From: an uncultured Oscillospiraceae bacterium
Lineage (GTDB): Bacteria > Bacillota > Clostridia > Oscillospirales > Oscillospiraceae
Assembly: GCA_934597585.1 (NCBI GenBank)
Contig: CAKTSA010000006.1
Location: 6,637 to 70,636, forward strand
Direction: 5' to 3'
DNA length: 64,000 nt
Part shown: positions 31,631 to 39,710 of the stretch, in pieces
How positions within the stretch are numbered: the first letter of the stretch is position 1
Layout of the letters: the number at the start of each line of letters is the position of its first letter
Notes under the pieces: generated by a model
What the model was told of the DNA's origin: nothing
The model's input: the letters and a program-made list of their open reading frames with translations, nothing else
Databases searched by the model: none
Made by a program: the position numbers and the translations under genes

Positions 31631-32353
31631 TTAGTTTGCTACGTACATTTGCTGATAGGGGTTCTTGCTGTCGGGGGTGATGACGGTGTAGGGGCTGCGG
31701 AGCAGCTGGTCCGGGTCGTGGCCGAACAGGCGGCAGTATTCCCGGACGTAGGGGGCGAACTCCGCCAGGTCCTCCTCAGTGGCGGGACGGGAGGTCACCT
31801 GGGGCGGGAAGGGGATGTGGGATACATCGCCCCGGAAGACCATTTTGCCGCCGTGCATGCCGGTGCAGGGGAAGAAGCCCACCACGGGGCGGCCGTCGGT
31901 GTGCAGGGCAAGGACCAGGATCAGGCCGCCGGCCTGGTACTCGCCCAGGAAGCTGCCGGCCCGGCCGCCGATGACCAGGACGGGCTTGTGGTCCTGATAG
32001 GCCTTCATGTGGATGCCGGCCCGGTAGCCGGCGTTGCCCTGGATATAGATCTCGCCGCCCCGCATGGCGTAGCCGGCTGCGTCGCCGGCGCTGCCGTGGA
32101 TGACGATGCGCCCGGCGCTCATGGTGTCACCCACCGCGTCCTGGGCATTGCCGTTGACGGTGAGCTGGGCGCCGTTGAGGTACGCGCCCAGGGCATTGCC
32201 GGGGACGCCGTCGATGACGATGTGCCTGTCGCTCATGCCGGCGGCGATGAAGCGCTGGCCCAGGCAGCCGCAGACCCGGCAGTCCGGGCCGGCGCTGCGT
32301 ATGGTCTCGTTCAATTGGGAAAAGGATAGGGAATTGGCTTCAATGAAGTCCAT
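31631..32353 (-). CDS. glutamate synthase GXGXG-domain subunit
   Basis: 240 residues from the ATG at 32353 (AGGAGGTG upstream). The chain is a right-handed beta-helix of GxxG repeats: GVPGNALGAYLNGAQLTVNG, GSAGDAAGYAMRGGEIYIQG, NAGYRAGIHM. This equals the C-terminal domain of glutamate synthase large subunit (also found in formylmethanofuran dehydrogenase C). In the intact enzyme it is a structural domain between FMN and amidotransferase parts. Here it is a separate polypeptide in the order amidotransferase, FMN subunit, GXGXG subunit, like archaeal split GltB. Confidence 0.92.
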   Translation of the reverse strand: MDFIEANSLSFSQLNETIRSAGPDCRVCGCLGQRFIAAGMSDRHIVIDGVPGNALGAYLNGAQLTVNGNAQDAVGDTMSAGRIVIHGSAGDAAGYAMRGGEIYIQGNAGYRAGIHMKAYQDHKPVLVIGGRAGSFLGEYQAGGLILVLALHTDGRPVVGFFPCTGMHGGKMVFRGDVSHIPFPPQVTSRPATEEDLAEFAPYVREYCRLFGHDPDQLLRSPYTVITPDSKNPYQQMYVAN

Positions 32354-32427
32354 ATTGTACCACACCTCCTGCTTTTTTTCCATGTGCTTTTGCATTTTTC
32401 CTATAAAAAATCGTGATAGCAGCCATT

Positions 32428-33933
32428 TCATTCGCCGGCGTGGGCGATGCCCAGGATCGCCAGCTCCTTTTCCGTCAGGTGCACGCCCCGGAGCATGACC
32501 CGGTTGCCCCGCAGGGCCTCGATGGAGTTGATGCCCATGCCGCCCATCATCTCCTTGATCTCGTGCTTCCAGGCGGTGACCAGGTTTACCAGGCGGGCGG
32601 TGGCAGTGTCGGGGTCCAGGCGCTGCACCAGATCGGGGCACTGGGTGGCGATGCCCCAGCTGCAGCGGCCTGTCTGGCAGGAGCGGCACAGGTGGCAGCC
32701 CATGGCCAGCAGGGCTGCTGTGGCGATGTAGCAGGCGTCGGCGCCCAGGGCGATGGCCTTGACCACGTCCGCCGCCGAGCGGATGCTGCCGCCCACGATG
32801 AGGGAGACGCTGCTGCGGATGCCCTCATCCCGGAGGCGCTGGTCCACCGCCGCCAGGGCCAGCTCGATGGGGATGCCCACGTTGTCCCGGATGCGGGTGG
32901 GGGCGGCGCCGGTGCCGCCACGGAAGCCGTCAATGGCGATGATGTCTGCGCCGCTGCGGGCGATGCCGCTGGCGATGGCGGCGATGTTGTGGACCGCTGC
33001 CACCTTGACGATGACGGGCTTTTTGTACTGGGTGGCCTCCTTCAGGGAGTAGACCAGCTGGCGCAGGTCCTCGATGGAGTAGATGTCGTGATGGGGGGCG
33101 GGGGAGATGGCGTCGGCGCCCTGGGGGATCATGCGGGTGCGGGACACGTCGGGTGTGATCTTGGCGCCGGGCAGGTGGCCGCCGATGCCGGGCTTGGCCC
33201 CCTGGCCCATCTTGATTTCGATGGCGGCGCCGGTGTTCAGGTATTTCTCCTGGACGCCGAAGCGGCCGGAGGCCACCTGGACGATGGTGTTGTCGCCGTA
33301 GCAGTAGAAATCCTCGTGGAGGCCGCCCTCGCCGGTGTTGTAATAGATGCCCAGCTGCTGTGCCGCCTGCGCCAGACTTTTATGGGCGTTGTAGCTGATG
33401 GAGCCGTAGCTCATGGCGGAGAACAGGATGGGCACCGACAGCTCCAGCTGGGGCGGCAGGTCGGTGCACAGGGTGCCGTCGGCATTCCGGCGGATGGTAT
33501 CGGGCTTTTTGCCCAGGAACACCCGGGTCTCCATGGGCTCCCGCAGGGGGTCGATGGGGGGATTGGTCACCTGGGAGGCGTTGATGAGGATGTTGTCCCA
33601 GTACACCGGCAGGGACTTAGGGCTGCCCATGGAGCTGAGGAGCACGCCGCCGGTGGCGGCCTGCTTGTAGACCTCCTGGATGGCGGCGCTGGGCCAGTTG
33701 GCATTCTGCCGCAGCTGGTTGGCGTTTTTCACGATCTTCAGGGCGTGGGTGGGACAGAGGGAGACGCAGCGCTGACAGTTGACGCACTGGCTCTCGTCGC
33801 TGCGCATGAGACCGTGCTCCGGGTCATAGGTGTGGACGCCGTTGGGGCATTGCTTTTCGCAGACGCGGCAGCGGGTGCAGCGGGTGTCGCTGCGGATCAC
33901 GTCAAATTCCGGGATGATGTAGTCGATGGACAT
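32428..33933 (-). CDS. glutamate synthase FMN/Fe-S subunit
   Basis: 501 residues. The N-terminus carries two ferredoxin-type [4Fe-4S] motifs (CTRCRVCEKQC at about 19-29 and CVNCQRCVSLC at about 50-60). The glutamate synthase central domain follows (FSAMSYGSIS, NTGEGGLHED, KPGIGGHLPG, SPAPHHDIYSIEDL, the FMN loop GGTGAAPTRI, and VGGSIRSAADVVKAIALGAD). CHLCRSCQTGRCSWGIATQC near residue 440 supplies the [3Fe-4S] ligands. It should reduce 2-oxoglutarate plus transferred ammonia to glutamate. The start codon shares one base with the stop codon of the GATase gene. No gltD (NADPH subunit) is in the window, so electrons may come from ferredoxin. Confidence 0.94.
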   Translation of the reverse strand: MSIDYIIPEFDVIRSDTRCTRCRVCEKQCPNGVHTYDPEHGLMRSDESQCVNCQRCVSLCPTHALKIVKNANQLRQNANWPSAAIQEVYKQAATGGVLLSSMGSPKSLPVYWDNILINASQVTNPPIDPLREPMETRVFLGKKPDTIRRNADGTLCTDLPPQLELSVPILFSAMSYGSISYNAHKSLAQAAQQLGIYYNTGEGGLHEDFYCYGDNTIVQVASGRFGVQEKYLNTGAAIEIKMGQGAKPGIGGHLPGAKITPDVSRTRMIPQGADAISPAPHHDIYSIEDLRQLVYSLKEATQYKKPVIVKVAAVHNIAAIASGIARSGADIIAIDGFRGGTGAAPTRIRDNVGIPIELALAAVDQRLRDEGIRSSVSLIVGGSIRSAADVVKAIALGADACYIATAALLAMGCHLCRSCQTGRCSWGIATQCPDLVQRLDPDTATARLVNLVTAWKHEIKEMMGGMGINSIEALRGNRVMLRGVHLTEKELAILGIAHAGE

Positions 33934-35024
33934 CAGAAGGCACCTTCTTTCACTTTCACAATGAACGGCTCGCCGCCCATGGGGGCGTAGAGCTGCTCCG
34001 CGGCGGGCTCCATGGTGCGGATGGCGGCCTCCTCGCTGGCGATGAATACCTTGTCGTCCTTCTCCGCCGTCACCATGGAGCGGAGTTTCAGCCGGTCGTT
34101 GAGGGCCATGAGGCCGCCGGTGAAGCCCAGAATGATGGAGAAGGGGCCGGTGATCAGCAGACTGGGGAACATGGTGCGCAGATACGTCAGCTGCCGGGCT
34201 GTGGCGGCGGCCTTGCCCCGGATGGTGGACCAGAAGGGGGCGGCGATGACCGAGGCGGTCTCCTCCAGCGTCAGGCCCTGGCGGCGCAGAAGGTAGTCGG
34301 CGATGTAGGTGATGACCTCAGTATCGGTCTGGAGGGTGCACTTATAGCCGAACATCTCGATGTAGCGGCGGTTGGCGTCGTAGGAGGAGATCTCGCCGTT
34401 GTGGACGATGGACCAGTCCAGCAGGGAGAAGGGGTGGGCGCCGCCCCACCAGCCGGGGGTATTGGTGGGGTAGCGGCCGTGGGCTGTCCAGCTGTAGGCC
34501 TCATACTCCTCCAGGCGGTAGAAGCGGCCCACGTCCTCGGGGTAGCCCACGGCCTTGAAGGTGCCCATGTTCTTGCCGCTGGAGAAGACGTAGGCCCCCT
34601 TCAGGCGGGTGTTGATGTCCATGACGGTGCGGGCCACGAACTCCTTTTCATCCAGCTGCAGCCGGGACAGGACGGAGGGCAGGGGGGAGACGAAGTACCG
34701 CCAGATCAGGGGCACGTCGGTGATCTCCGGAATGATGCGGATGGGGATGGTCTCGGCCTGGACGATCTCGAAGCCCTCCTTCAGGCGGGCCTCGCAGGCG
34801 CGGCGGGTGGTGTTGTCGTCAAAAAAGATATGGAATGCGTAGAGGTCACGGTACTCCGGATAGATGCCGTAGGCGGCGAAGCCACCGCCCAGGCCGTTGG
34901 AGCGGTCGTGCATGGGGACCATGCTGCGCATCACCGCCTCGCCGGTCATGCGCTTTCCCTCGCGGGAGATAACGGCCGAGATGGCGCACCCGGAGGGGAT
35001 ACGCACTTCACCTTCACGCTTCAT
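33933..35024 (-). CDS. class II glutamine amidotransferase subunit of glutamate synthase
   Basis: 363 residues from the ATG at 35024 (AGAAAGGA, 8 bp). Ntn-type amidotransferase segments are visible: RIPSGCAISAVI (putative nucleophile Cys13), RYPTNTPGWWGGAHPFSLLD, WSIVHNGEISSYDANRRYIE and LQTDTEVI. In class II enzymes the Cys is residue 1 after processing; here 12 residues precede it, so either a propeptide is cleaved or this is the divergent family found with split GltB. It releases ammonia from glutamine for the FMN subunit. It is the first gene of the operon, behind a leader terminator. Confidence 0.9.
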   Translation of the reverse strand: MKREGEVRIPSGCAISAVISREGKRMTGEAVMRSMVPMHDRSNGLGGGFAAYGIYPEYRDLYAFHIFFDDNTTRRACEARLKEGFEIVQAETIPIRIIPEITDVPLIWRYFVSPLPSVLSRLQLDEKEFVARTVMDINTRLKGAYVFSSGKNMGTFKAVGYPEDVGRFYRLEEYEAYSWTAHGRYPTNTPGWWGGAHPFSLLDWSIVHNGEISSYDANRRYIEMFGYKCTLQTDTEVITYIADYLLRRQGLTLEETASVIAAPFWSTIRGKAAATARQLTYLRTMFPSLLITGPFSIILGFTGGLMALNDRLKLRSMVTAEKDDKVFIASEEAAIRTMEPAAEQLYAPMGGEPFIVKVKEGAF

Positions 35025-35045
35025 AGCGGTCATCCTTTCTCTGGT

Positions 35046-35107
35046 AAAAAAATGCAAAGACGTTCATTCACACAGGACAGTTGTCCGGCGTGTATGAACG
35101 TCTTTGC
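35046..35107 (-). terminator. leader terminator/attenuator of the GOGAT-GlnA-ANTAR operon
   Basis: On the minus strand GCAAAGACGTTCAT (35094-35107) pairs perfectly with ATGAACGTCTTTGC (35054-35067), with an inner GGAC/GTCC stem, followed by ATTTTTTT. It lies between the operon promoter and the first ribosome-binding site, so most transcripts should stop here unless antitermination occurs. Confidence 0.85.
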
Positions 35108-35122
35108 TCATCTTGAGGGAGG

Positions 35123-35151
35123 ATTATAGCACGGCGGCATCATAAAGTCAA
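35123..35151 (-). promoter_or_regulatory. promoter of the GOGAT-GlnA-ANTAR operon
   Basis: On the minus strand TTGACT (35146-35151), 17 bp, TATAAT (35123-35128). The predicted transcript starts near 35116, only about 9 nt before the terminator stem. Confidence 0.85.
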
Positions 35152-35185
35152 CCGACGAAACGGCAAAAGTTGTGGAAATCCACCA

Positions 35186-35214
35186 TTGACAAATCTGTGC
35201 AGAGCGCATATAAT
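35186..35214 (+). promoter_or_regulatory. promoter of glnN
   Basis: A perfect TTGACA (35186-35191), 17 bp, TATAAT (35209-35214). It is divergent from the GOGAT promoter with 34 bp between the two -35 boxes. Confidence 0.92.
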
Positions 35215-35230
35215 GGCGCCCATCGAAGGC

Positions 35231-35277
35231 AAAGGCGTCTTGGAGAGTGTTCTCCGTGACGCCTTTTTCATTTTTTT
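35231..35277 (+). terminator. leader terminator/attenuator of glnN
   Basis: AAAGGCGTC (35231-35239), inner GGAGA/TCTCC stem, GACGCCTTT (35258-35266), then TTCATTTTTTT. It lies between the glnN promoter and its AAGGAG site (35283-35288). The stem start GCAAAGGCGTC resembles GCAAAGACGTT of the opposite leader. Confidence 0.85.
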
Positions 35278-35297
35278 AGCGTAAGGAGTGGATCGTA

Positions 35298-37394
35298 ATG
35301 CGTACAGTTCCGGAGTATTTCGGCAGCCTGGTGTTTGATGACCGCGTGATGAAGGCGCGGCTGCCCTACGAGGTGTACACCTCGCTGAAGAAGACCATTG
35401 ATGAGGGCGGAAGCCTGAACAACGAGGTGGCAAACGCCGTGGCGGACGCCATGAAGGATTGGGCCGTGGAGCACGGCGCCACCCACTTTACCCATTGGTT
35501 CCAGCCCCTGACCGGCATCACCGCCGAGAAGCATGACAGCTTTATCGCCCCGTCTCCCGACGGCGGCGTGATCATGGAGTTCTCCGGCAAGGAGCTGATC
35601 CAGGGCGAGCCGGACGCCTCCAGCTTCCCCACCGGCGGGCTGCGGGCCACGTTCGAGGCCCGGGGCTACACCGCGTGGGACCCCACGTCCTATGCCTTTA
35701 TCAAGGACAAGGCACTGTGCATCCCCACGGCGTTCTGCTCCTACGGCGGCGAGGCGCTGGACAAGAAGACGCCGCTGCTGCGGTCCATGCAGGCGCTGAA
35801 CAAGCAGGCGCTGCGGGTGCTGCACCTGTTCGGCAACGAGGACGTGAAGTGCGTGCGCACCTCCGTGGGCCCGGAGCAGGAGTACTTCCTGGTGGACCGG
35901 GAGATGTTTGACCAGCGGAAGGATCTGATTTTCTGCGGCAGGACGCTGTTCGGCGCAAAGCCCCCCAAGGGGCAGGAGATGGACGACCACTATTTCGGCG
36001 CCATCAAGCCCCGTGTGGCGGAATACATGGCCGATCTGAACGAGGAGCTGTGGAAGCTGGGGATCCTGGCCAAGACGGAGCACAACGAGGTGGCACCGGC
36101 CCAGCATGAGCTGGCTCCTATTTATACCACCACCAACGTGGCCACCGACCACAACCAGCTGACCATGGAGATCATGCAGAAGGTGGCGGCACGGCACGGG
36201 CTGGTGTGTCTGCTGCACGAGAAGCCCTTCGACGGCGTCAACGGCTCCGGCAAGCACAACAACTGGTCCATGGCCACCGATACCGGCGTGAATCTGCTGA
36301 CCCCCGGCGAGACGCCCTATCAGAACGCCCAGTTCCTGCTGTTCCTGTGCGCCGTCATTCAGGCAGTGGACGACTATCAGGATCTGCTGCGGCTGTCGGT
36401 GGCTACGGCGGGCAACGACCACCGTCTGGGGGCCAACGAGGCGCCTCCCGCCGTGGTGTCCATTTTCCTGGGCGAGGAGCTGACGGCCATTCTGGACGCC
36501 ATCGAGAAGGACGAGCCCTACAGCGGCACGGAGAAGCGTGTCATGAAGCTGGGTGTCCACGTGCTGCCCAAGTTCATCCGGGACACCACCGACCGGAACC
36601 GTACTTCTCCCTTTGCCTTTACCGGCAACAAGTTCGAGTTCCGGATGCTGGGCTCGGCCAACTCCATCGCCTGCACCAACATTATGCTGAACGCCGCTGT
36701 GGCGGAGTCTCTGAAGCAGTATGCCGACGTGCTGGAGAAGGCGGAGGACTTTGAATCCGCCCTCCACGACCTGATCCAGAAGACCATCAAGGCCCACAAG
36801 CGGATCATCTTCAACGGCAACGGCTATGACGATGCCTGGATCAAGGAGGCCACCGAGGAGCGGGGGCTGCTGAACCTGAAGACCACCCCCGATGCCCTGC
36901 CCCGCATTCTGGAGCAGAAGAACATCGACATGCTGACTTCGCTGAAGGTTATGTCTGAGGCGGAGATCCGTTCCCGCTGCGAGATCATGCTGGACAACTA
37001 CCGCAAGACCGTCAACATCGAGGCCCAGACCATGGTGGACATGGCCCGCAAGGAGATCCTGCCTGCTGTGGAGGGCTACACTGCCGCGCTGGCGGAGAGC
37101 CTGGCGGCCAAGAAGGCGGCTGTGCCCACTCTCAGCGGAAAGTACGAGACGGGGCTGATCGAGAAGCTGTCGGGTCTGACCGACCAGATCGACGCCGCAG
37201 CGGCGGAGCTGGAGACGGCGCTGGAGAAGTACCACGCCATCGAGGATGTGACGGAGGCGGCCTGCGCCATCCGGGATACGGTCATCCCCAGGATGGACGC
37301 GCTGCGCGGGCCCTGCGATGCCGCGGAGGAGTGCACCGCTGCGGACTACTGGCCCTTCCCCACCTACGGCGAGCTGCTGTTCGGCGTGAAGTAA
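35298..37394 (+). CDS. glnN: type III glutamine synthetase
   Basis: 698 residues, the GSIII length. GSIII features: [50 protein letters not shown] (metal-binding Glu), [12 protein letters not shown], and [19 protein letters not shown], with the N- and C-terminal extensions typical of the dodecameric class. It makes glutamine from glutamate and ammonia. It is driven by a consensus promoter interrupted by a leader terminator, opposite the GOGAT-GlnA operon. A GC-rich hairpin follows the gene. Confidence 0.96.
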   Translation: MRTVPEYFGSLVFDDRVMKARLPYEVYTSLKKTIDEGGSLNNEVANAVADAMKDWAVEHGATHFTHWFQPLTGITAEKHDSFIAPSPDGGVIMEFSGKELIQGEPDASSFPTGGLRATFEARGYTAWDPTSYAFIKDKALCIPTAFCSYGGEALDKKTPLLRSMQALNKQALRVLHLFGNEDVKCVRTSVGPEQEYFLVDREMFDQRKDLIFCGRTLFGAKPPKGQEMDDHYFGAIKPRVAEYMADLNEELWKLGILAKTEHNEVAPAQHELAPIYTTTNVATDHNQLTMEIMQKVAARHGLVCLLHEKPFDGVNGSGKHNNWSMATDTGVNLLTPGETPYQNAQFLLFLCAVIQAVDDYQDLLRLSVATAGNDHRLGANEAPPAVVSIFLGEELTAILDAIEKDEPYSGTEKRVMKLGVHVLPKFIRDTTDRNRTSPFAFTGNKFEFRMLGSANSIACTNIMLNAAVAESLKQYADVLEKAEDFESALHDLIQKTIKAHKRIIFNGNGYDDAWIKEATEERGLLNLKTTPDALPRILEQKNIDMLTSLKVMSEAEIRSRCEIMLDNYRKTVNIEAQTMVDMARKEILPAVEGYTAALAESLAAKKAAVPTLSGKYETGLIEKLSGLTDQIDAAAAELETALEKYHAIEDVTEAACAIRDTVIPRMDALRGPCDAAEECTAADYWPFPTYGELLFGVK

Positions 37395-37436
37395 GCGCCA
37401 GCTATTTCTTACCCATACCTACCTTCCTATATGTGG

Positions 37437-37476
37437 CGGACGCCCCTGGGGACTTGTGTCCCGGGGGCGTTTGCCG
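37437..37476 (+). terminator. GC-rich hairpin after glnN
   Basis: GCGGACGCCCCTGGGGAC, loop TTGT, GTCCCGGGGGCGTTTGCCGC. The stem is long with a small mismatch; only TTT interrupts the 3' arm and no long T-run follows, so termination is likely but not ideal. Confidence 0.55.
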
Positions 37477-37503
37477 CAATGGTGTGATTTTTCCTTATTT
37501 TGA

Positions 37504-37532
37504 TTGAATCCGGGCGTGGGGTGCGGTATAAT
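37504..37532 (+). promoter_or_regulatory. promoter of murD
   Basis: TTGAAT (37504-37509), 17 bp, TATAAT (37527-37532), 37 bp before the start codon. Confidence 0.8.
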
Positions 37533-37568
37533 AAAGTGATTTCATATGGAGTATAGGGAGGTCATCCC

Positions 37569-38954
37569 ATGGTATTACGAGAGTATCTGAATTCTATCCG
37601 CGGCAAGACCGTGGCGGTGGTGGGCATCGGCGTCAGCAATACGCCGCTGATCCGGCTGCTGCTGGGGGAGGGCATCGCCGTTACCGCCTGCGACAAGCGG
37701 ACCCGGGAGCAGCTGGGCGAGCTGGCCGATGAGCTGGAGCAGGGCGGTGCACATTTGCAGCTTGGCCCGGACTATCTGGAGGGCTTAAATCAGGACATCA
37801 TTTTCCGCACGCCGGGTCTGCGGCCGGATGTGCCCCAGCTGGCAAAGGTGGTGGCTGGCGGCAGCGTGCTGACCTCGGAGATGGAGGTGTTCTTTCAGGT
37901 GTGTCCCTGCCCCATCATCGCCGTGACCGGCAGCGACGGAAAGACCACGACGACTACCATCATCGCGGAGCTTCTGAAGAAGGCGGGCAACACCGTCCAT
38001 GTGGGCGGCAACATCGGGCATCCGCTGCTGTGTGAGGCGGGGGAGATGCGGCCCGGCGACTACGCGGTGCTGGAGCTGTCCAGCTTCCAGCTGATGACCA
38101 TGCAGAGCAGCCCCCACATTGCCGTGGTGACCAATCTGGCGCCCAACCATCTGGACGTTCACAAGGACATGGCGGAATACGTGGCCGCCAAGGAGAATAT
38201 CTTCCGCCACCAGAGGGCGGGGGACAAGGCCATCTTCAATTTTGACAACGACATCACCCGGAGGCAGGGGGAGAGCGTCCCCGACCGGGCGGTGTATTTC
38301 AGCCGCCAGGGCGAACCGGAGAGAGGTGTGTTCCTGCGGGGCGAGGACATCGTCTGCCGCACCGACGATCTGGGCCGCGTTGTGATGACCACAAAAGACA
38401 TCAAGCTGCCGGGTGTACACAATGTGGAGAACTACATGGCGGCCATTGCCGCTGTGGACGGTCTGGTCAGCGACGAGATCATCCGGGACTTTGCCCGGGA
38501 GTTCGGCGGCGTGGAGCACCGGATCGAGCTGGTGCGGACCTACAGGGGTGTGCGGTACTATAACGACTCCATTGCGTCCAGCCCCAGCCGCACCACGGCG
38601 GGACTGCGCTCCTTCCCGGAGAAGGTGATCCTCATCGCCGGCGGCTACGATAAGCACATCCCCTTTGACGCGTTGGGCGGCGAGATCGTGGAGCATGTGA
38701 AGCTGCTGGTGCTGTGCGGCGCTACAGCGGATAAGATCCGTGCCGCCGTGGAGAACGCCGAGGGCTATCAGCCCGGCTGCCCCGAGATCGTGGAGGTCAC
38801 CCCCTTCCAGAAAGCGGTGGAGACTGCACGGGACAGGGCCGTGCCCGGCGATGTGGTGACGCTGTCCCCCGCCTGTGCGGCCTTTGACCAGTTCAAGAAC
38901 TTTGCCGAGCGGGGCAAGACCTTCAAGGCCATCGTCAACGGCTGGGAGGAATAG
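37569..38954 (+). CDS. murD: UDP-N-acetylmuramoylalanine--D-glutamate ligase
   Basis: 461 residues. The N-terminal Rossmann-like domain starts KTVAVVGIGVSNTPLIRLLL. The ATP loop is GSDGKTTTTT (121-130), followed by VGGNIGHPLL, the ELSSFQL motif and APNHLDVH. The C-terminal domain has EHRIELVRTYRGVRYYNDS and SPACAAFDQFKNFAERG, both MurD hallmarks. It adds D-Glu to UDP-MurNAc-L-Ala in the cytoplasm. AGGGAGG precedes the ATG. yunB and ligA follow in the same direction. Confidence 0.96.
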   Translation: MVLREYLNSIRGKTVAVVGIGVSNTPLIRLLLGEGIAVTACDKRTREQLGELADELEQGGAHLQLGPDYLEGLNQDIIFRTPGLRPDVPQLAKVVAGGSVLTSEMEVFFQVCPCPIIAVTGSDGKTTTTTIIAELLKKAGNTVHVGGNIGHPLLCEAGEMRPGDYAVLELSSFQLMTMQSSPHIAVVTNLAPNHLDVHKDMAEYVAAKENIFRHQRAGDKAIFNFDNDITRRQGESVPDRAVYFSRQGEPERGVFLRGEDIVCRTDDLGRVVMTTKDIKLPGVHNVENYMAAIAAVDGLVSDEIIRDFAREFGGVEHRIELVRTYRGVRYYNDSIASSPSRTTAGLRSFPEKVILIAGGYDKHIPFDALGGEIVEHVKLLVLCGATADKIRAAVENAEGYQPGCPEIVEVTPFQKAVETARDRAVPGDVVTLSPACAAFDQFKNFAERGKTFKAIVNGWEE

Positions 38955-39001
38955 GGATAAGCCGCCGCGGCATACCCTTCCCGTGAGGGGAGGTGCGTGC
39001 C

Positions 39002-39697
39002 GTGGGACGCTTGGGCTATCTGCGCCTGACCACCCGGCAGCGGGTGGGGATATGGCTGACGCTGCTGGCGCTGGTGCTGCTGGCGGCGGCGGTGTCGCTG
39101 CTGTGGCATCTGAAGCCGGTGATGACCAGTATGGCCACCGCAAGGGTGTCCAACATGGTGAACCGCATCGTGTCCGCCGCCGTCAACGAGGCGGTGGAAA
39201 ACGGGCAGATCGACTACAACAACTTTGTCATCTTTGACAAGGATGAGACGGGGCACATCACCGCGCTGCGCAGCAATGTGGCGGAGGTGAACCGGATGCA
39301 GGGGCAGATCGCCGACGAGATACTGCAGCGGCTGTCAGAGCTGGCGGCCAGCGAGCTGGAGATCCCGCTGGGGACGCTGACAGGGTCGGCGCTGCTGGCG
39401 GGGCGTGGGCCCAGCCTCTTTGTACGGATGCAGGCGGTGGGCAGCGCCAGCGCCACGTTCCGGAACCAATTCACCTCCGCCGGCATCAACCAGACCCGGC
39501 ACCAGATCTTTCTGGATGTGAATGTGTATATGAGCATCCTGCTGCCGGGGATGAAGACCTCCACCAGGGTGTCCAACGAGATCGCCGTGGCGGAGACGGT
39601 GATCGTGGGCGGCGTACCGGATACCTATACCTATTTCAGCACCATGCCTGATGAGATCGGGCAGTATGCCGAGGACTATATCATGAACAACGGATAA
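39002..39697 (+). CDS. yunB: sporulation protein YunB
   Basis: 231 residues from the GTG at 39002, chosen because GAGGGGAGG lies 8 bp upstream; another in-frame GTG at 38993 overlaps that site. One N-terminal membrane helix (about 16-36) precedes the extracytoplasmic part. YunB-type segments are present: AVNEAVENGQIDYNNFVIF, IPLGTLTGSALLAGRGP, and the C-terminal MKTSTRVSNEIAVAETVIVG. In B. subtilis YunB is made in the mother cell under SigE and is needed for efficient sporulation. It sits 47 bp behind murD and 13 bp before ligA. Confidence 0.9.
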   Translation: MGRLGYLRLTTRQRVGIWLTLLALVLLAAAVSLLWHLKPVMTSMATARVSNMVNRIVSAAVNEAVENGQIDYNNFVIFDKDETGHITALRSNVAEVNRMQGQIADEILQRLSELAASELEIPLGTLTGSALLAGRGPSLFVRMQAVGSASATFRNQFTSAGINQTRHQIFLDVNVYMSILLPGMKTSTRVSNEIAVAETVIVGGVPDTYTYFSTMPDEIGQYAEDYIMNNG

Positions 39698-39710
39698 ATG
39701 AGGATGGAGT

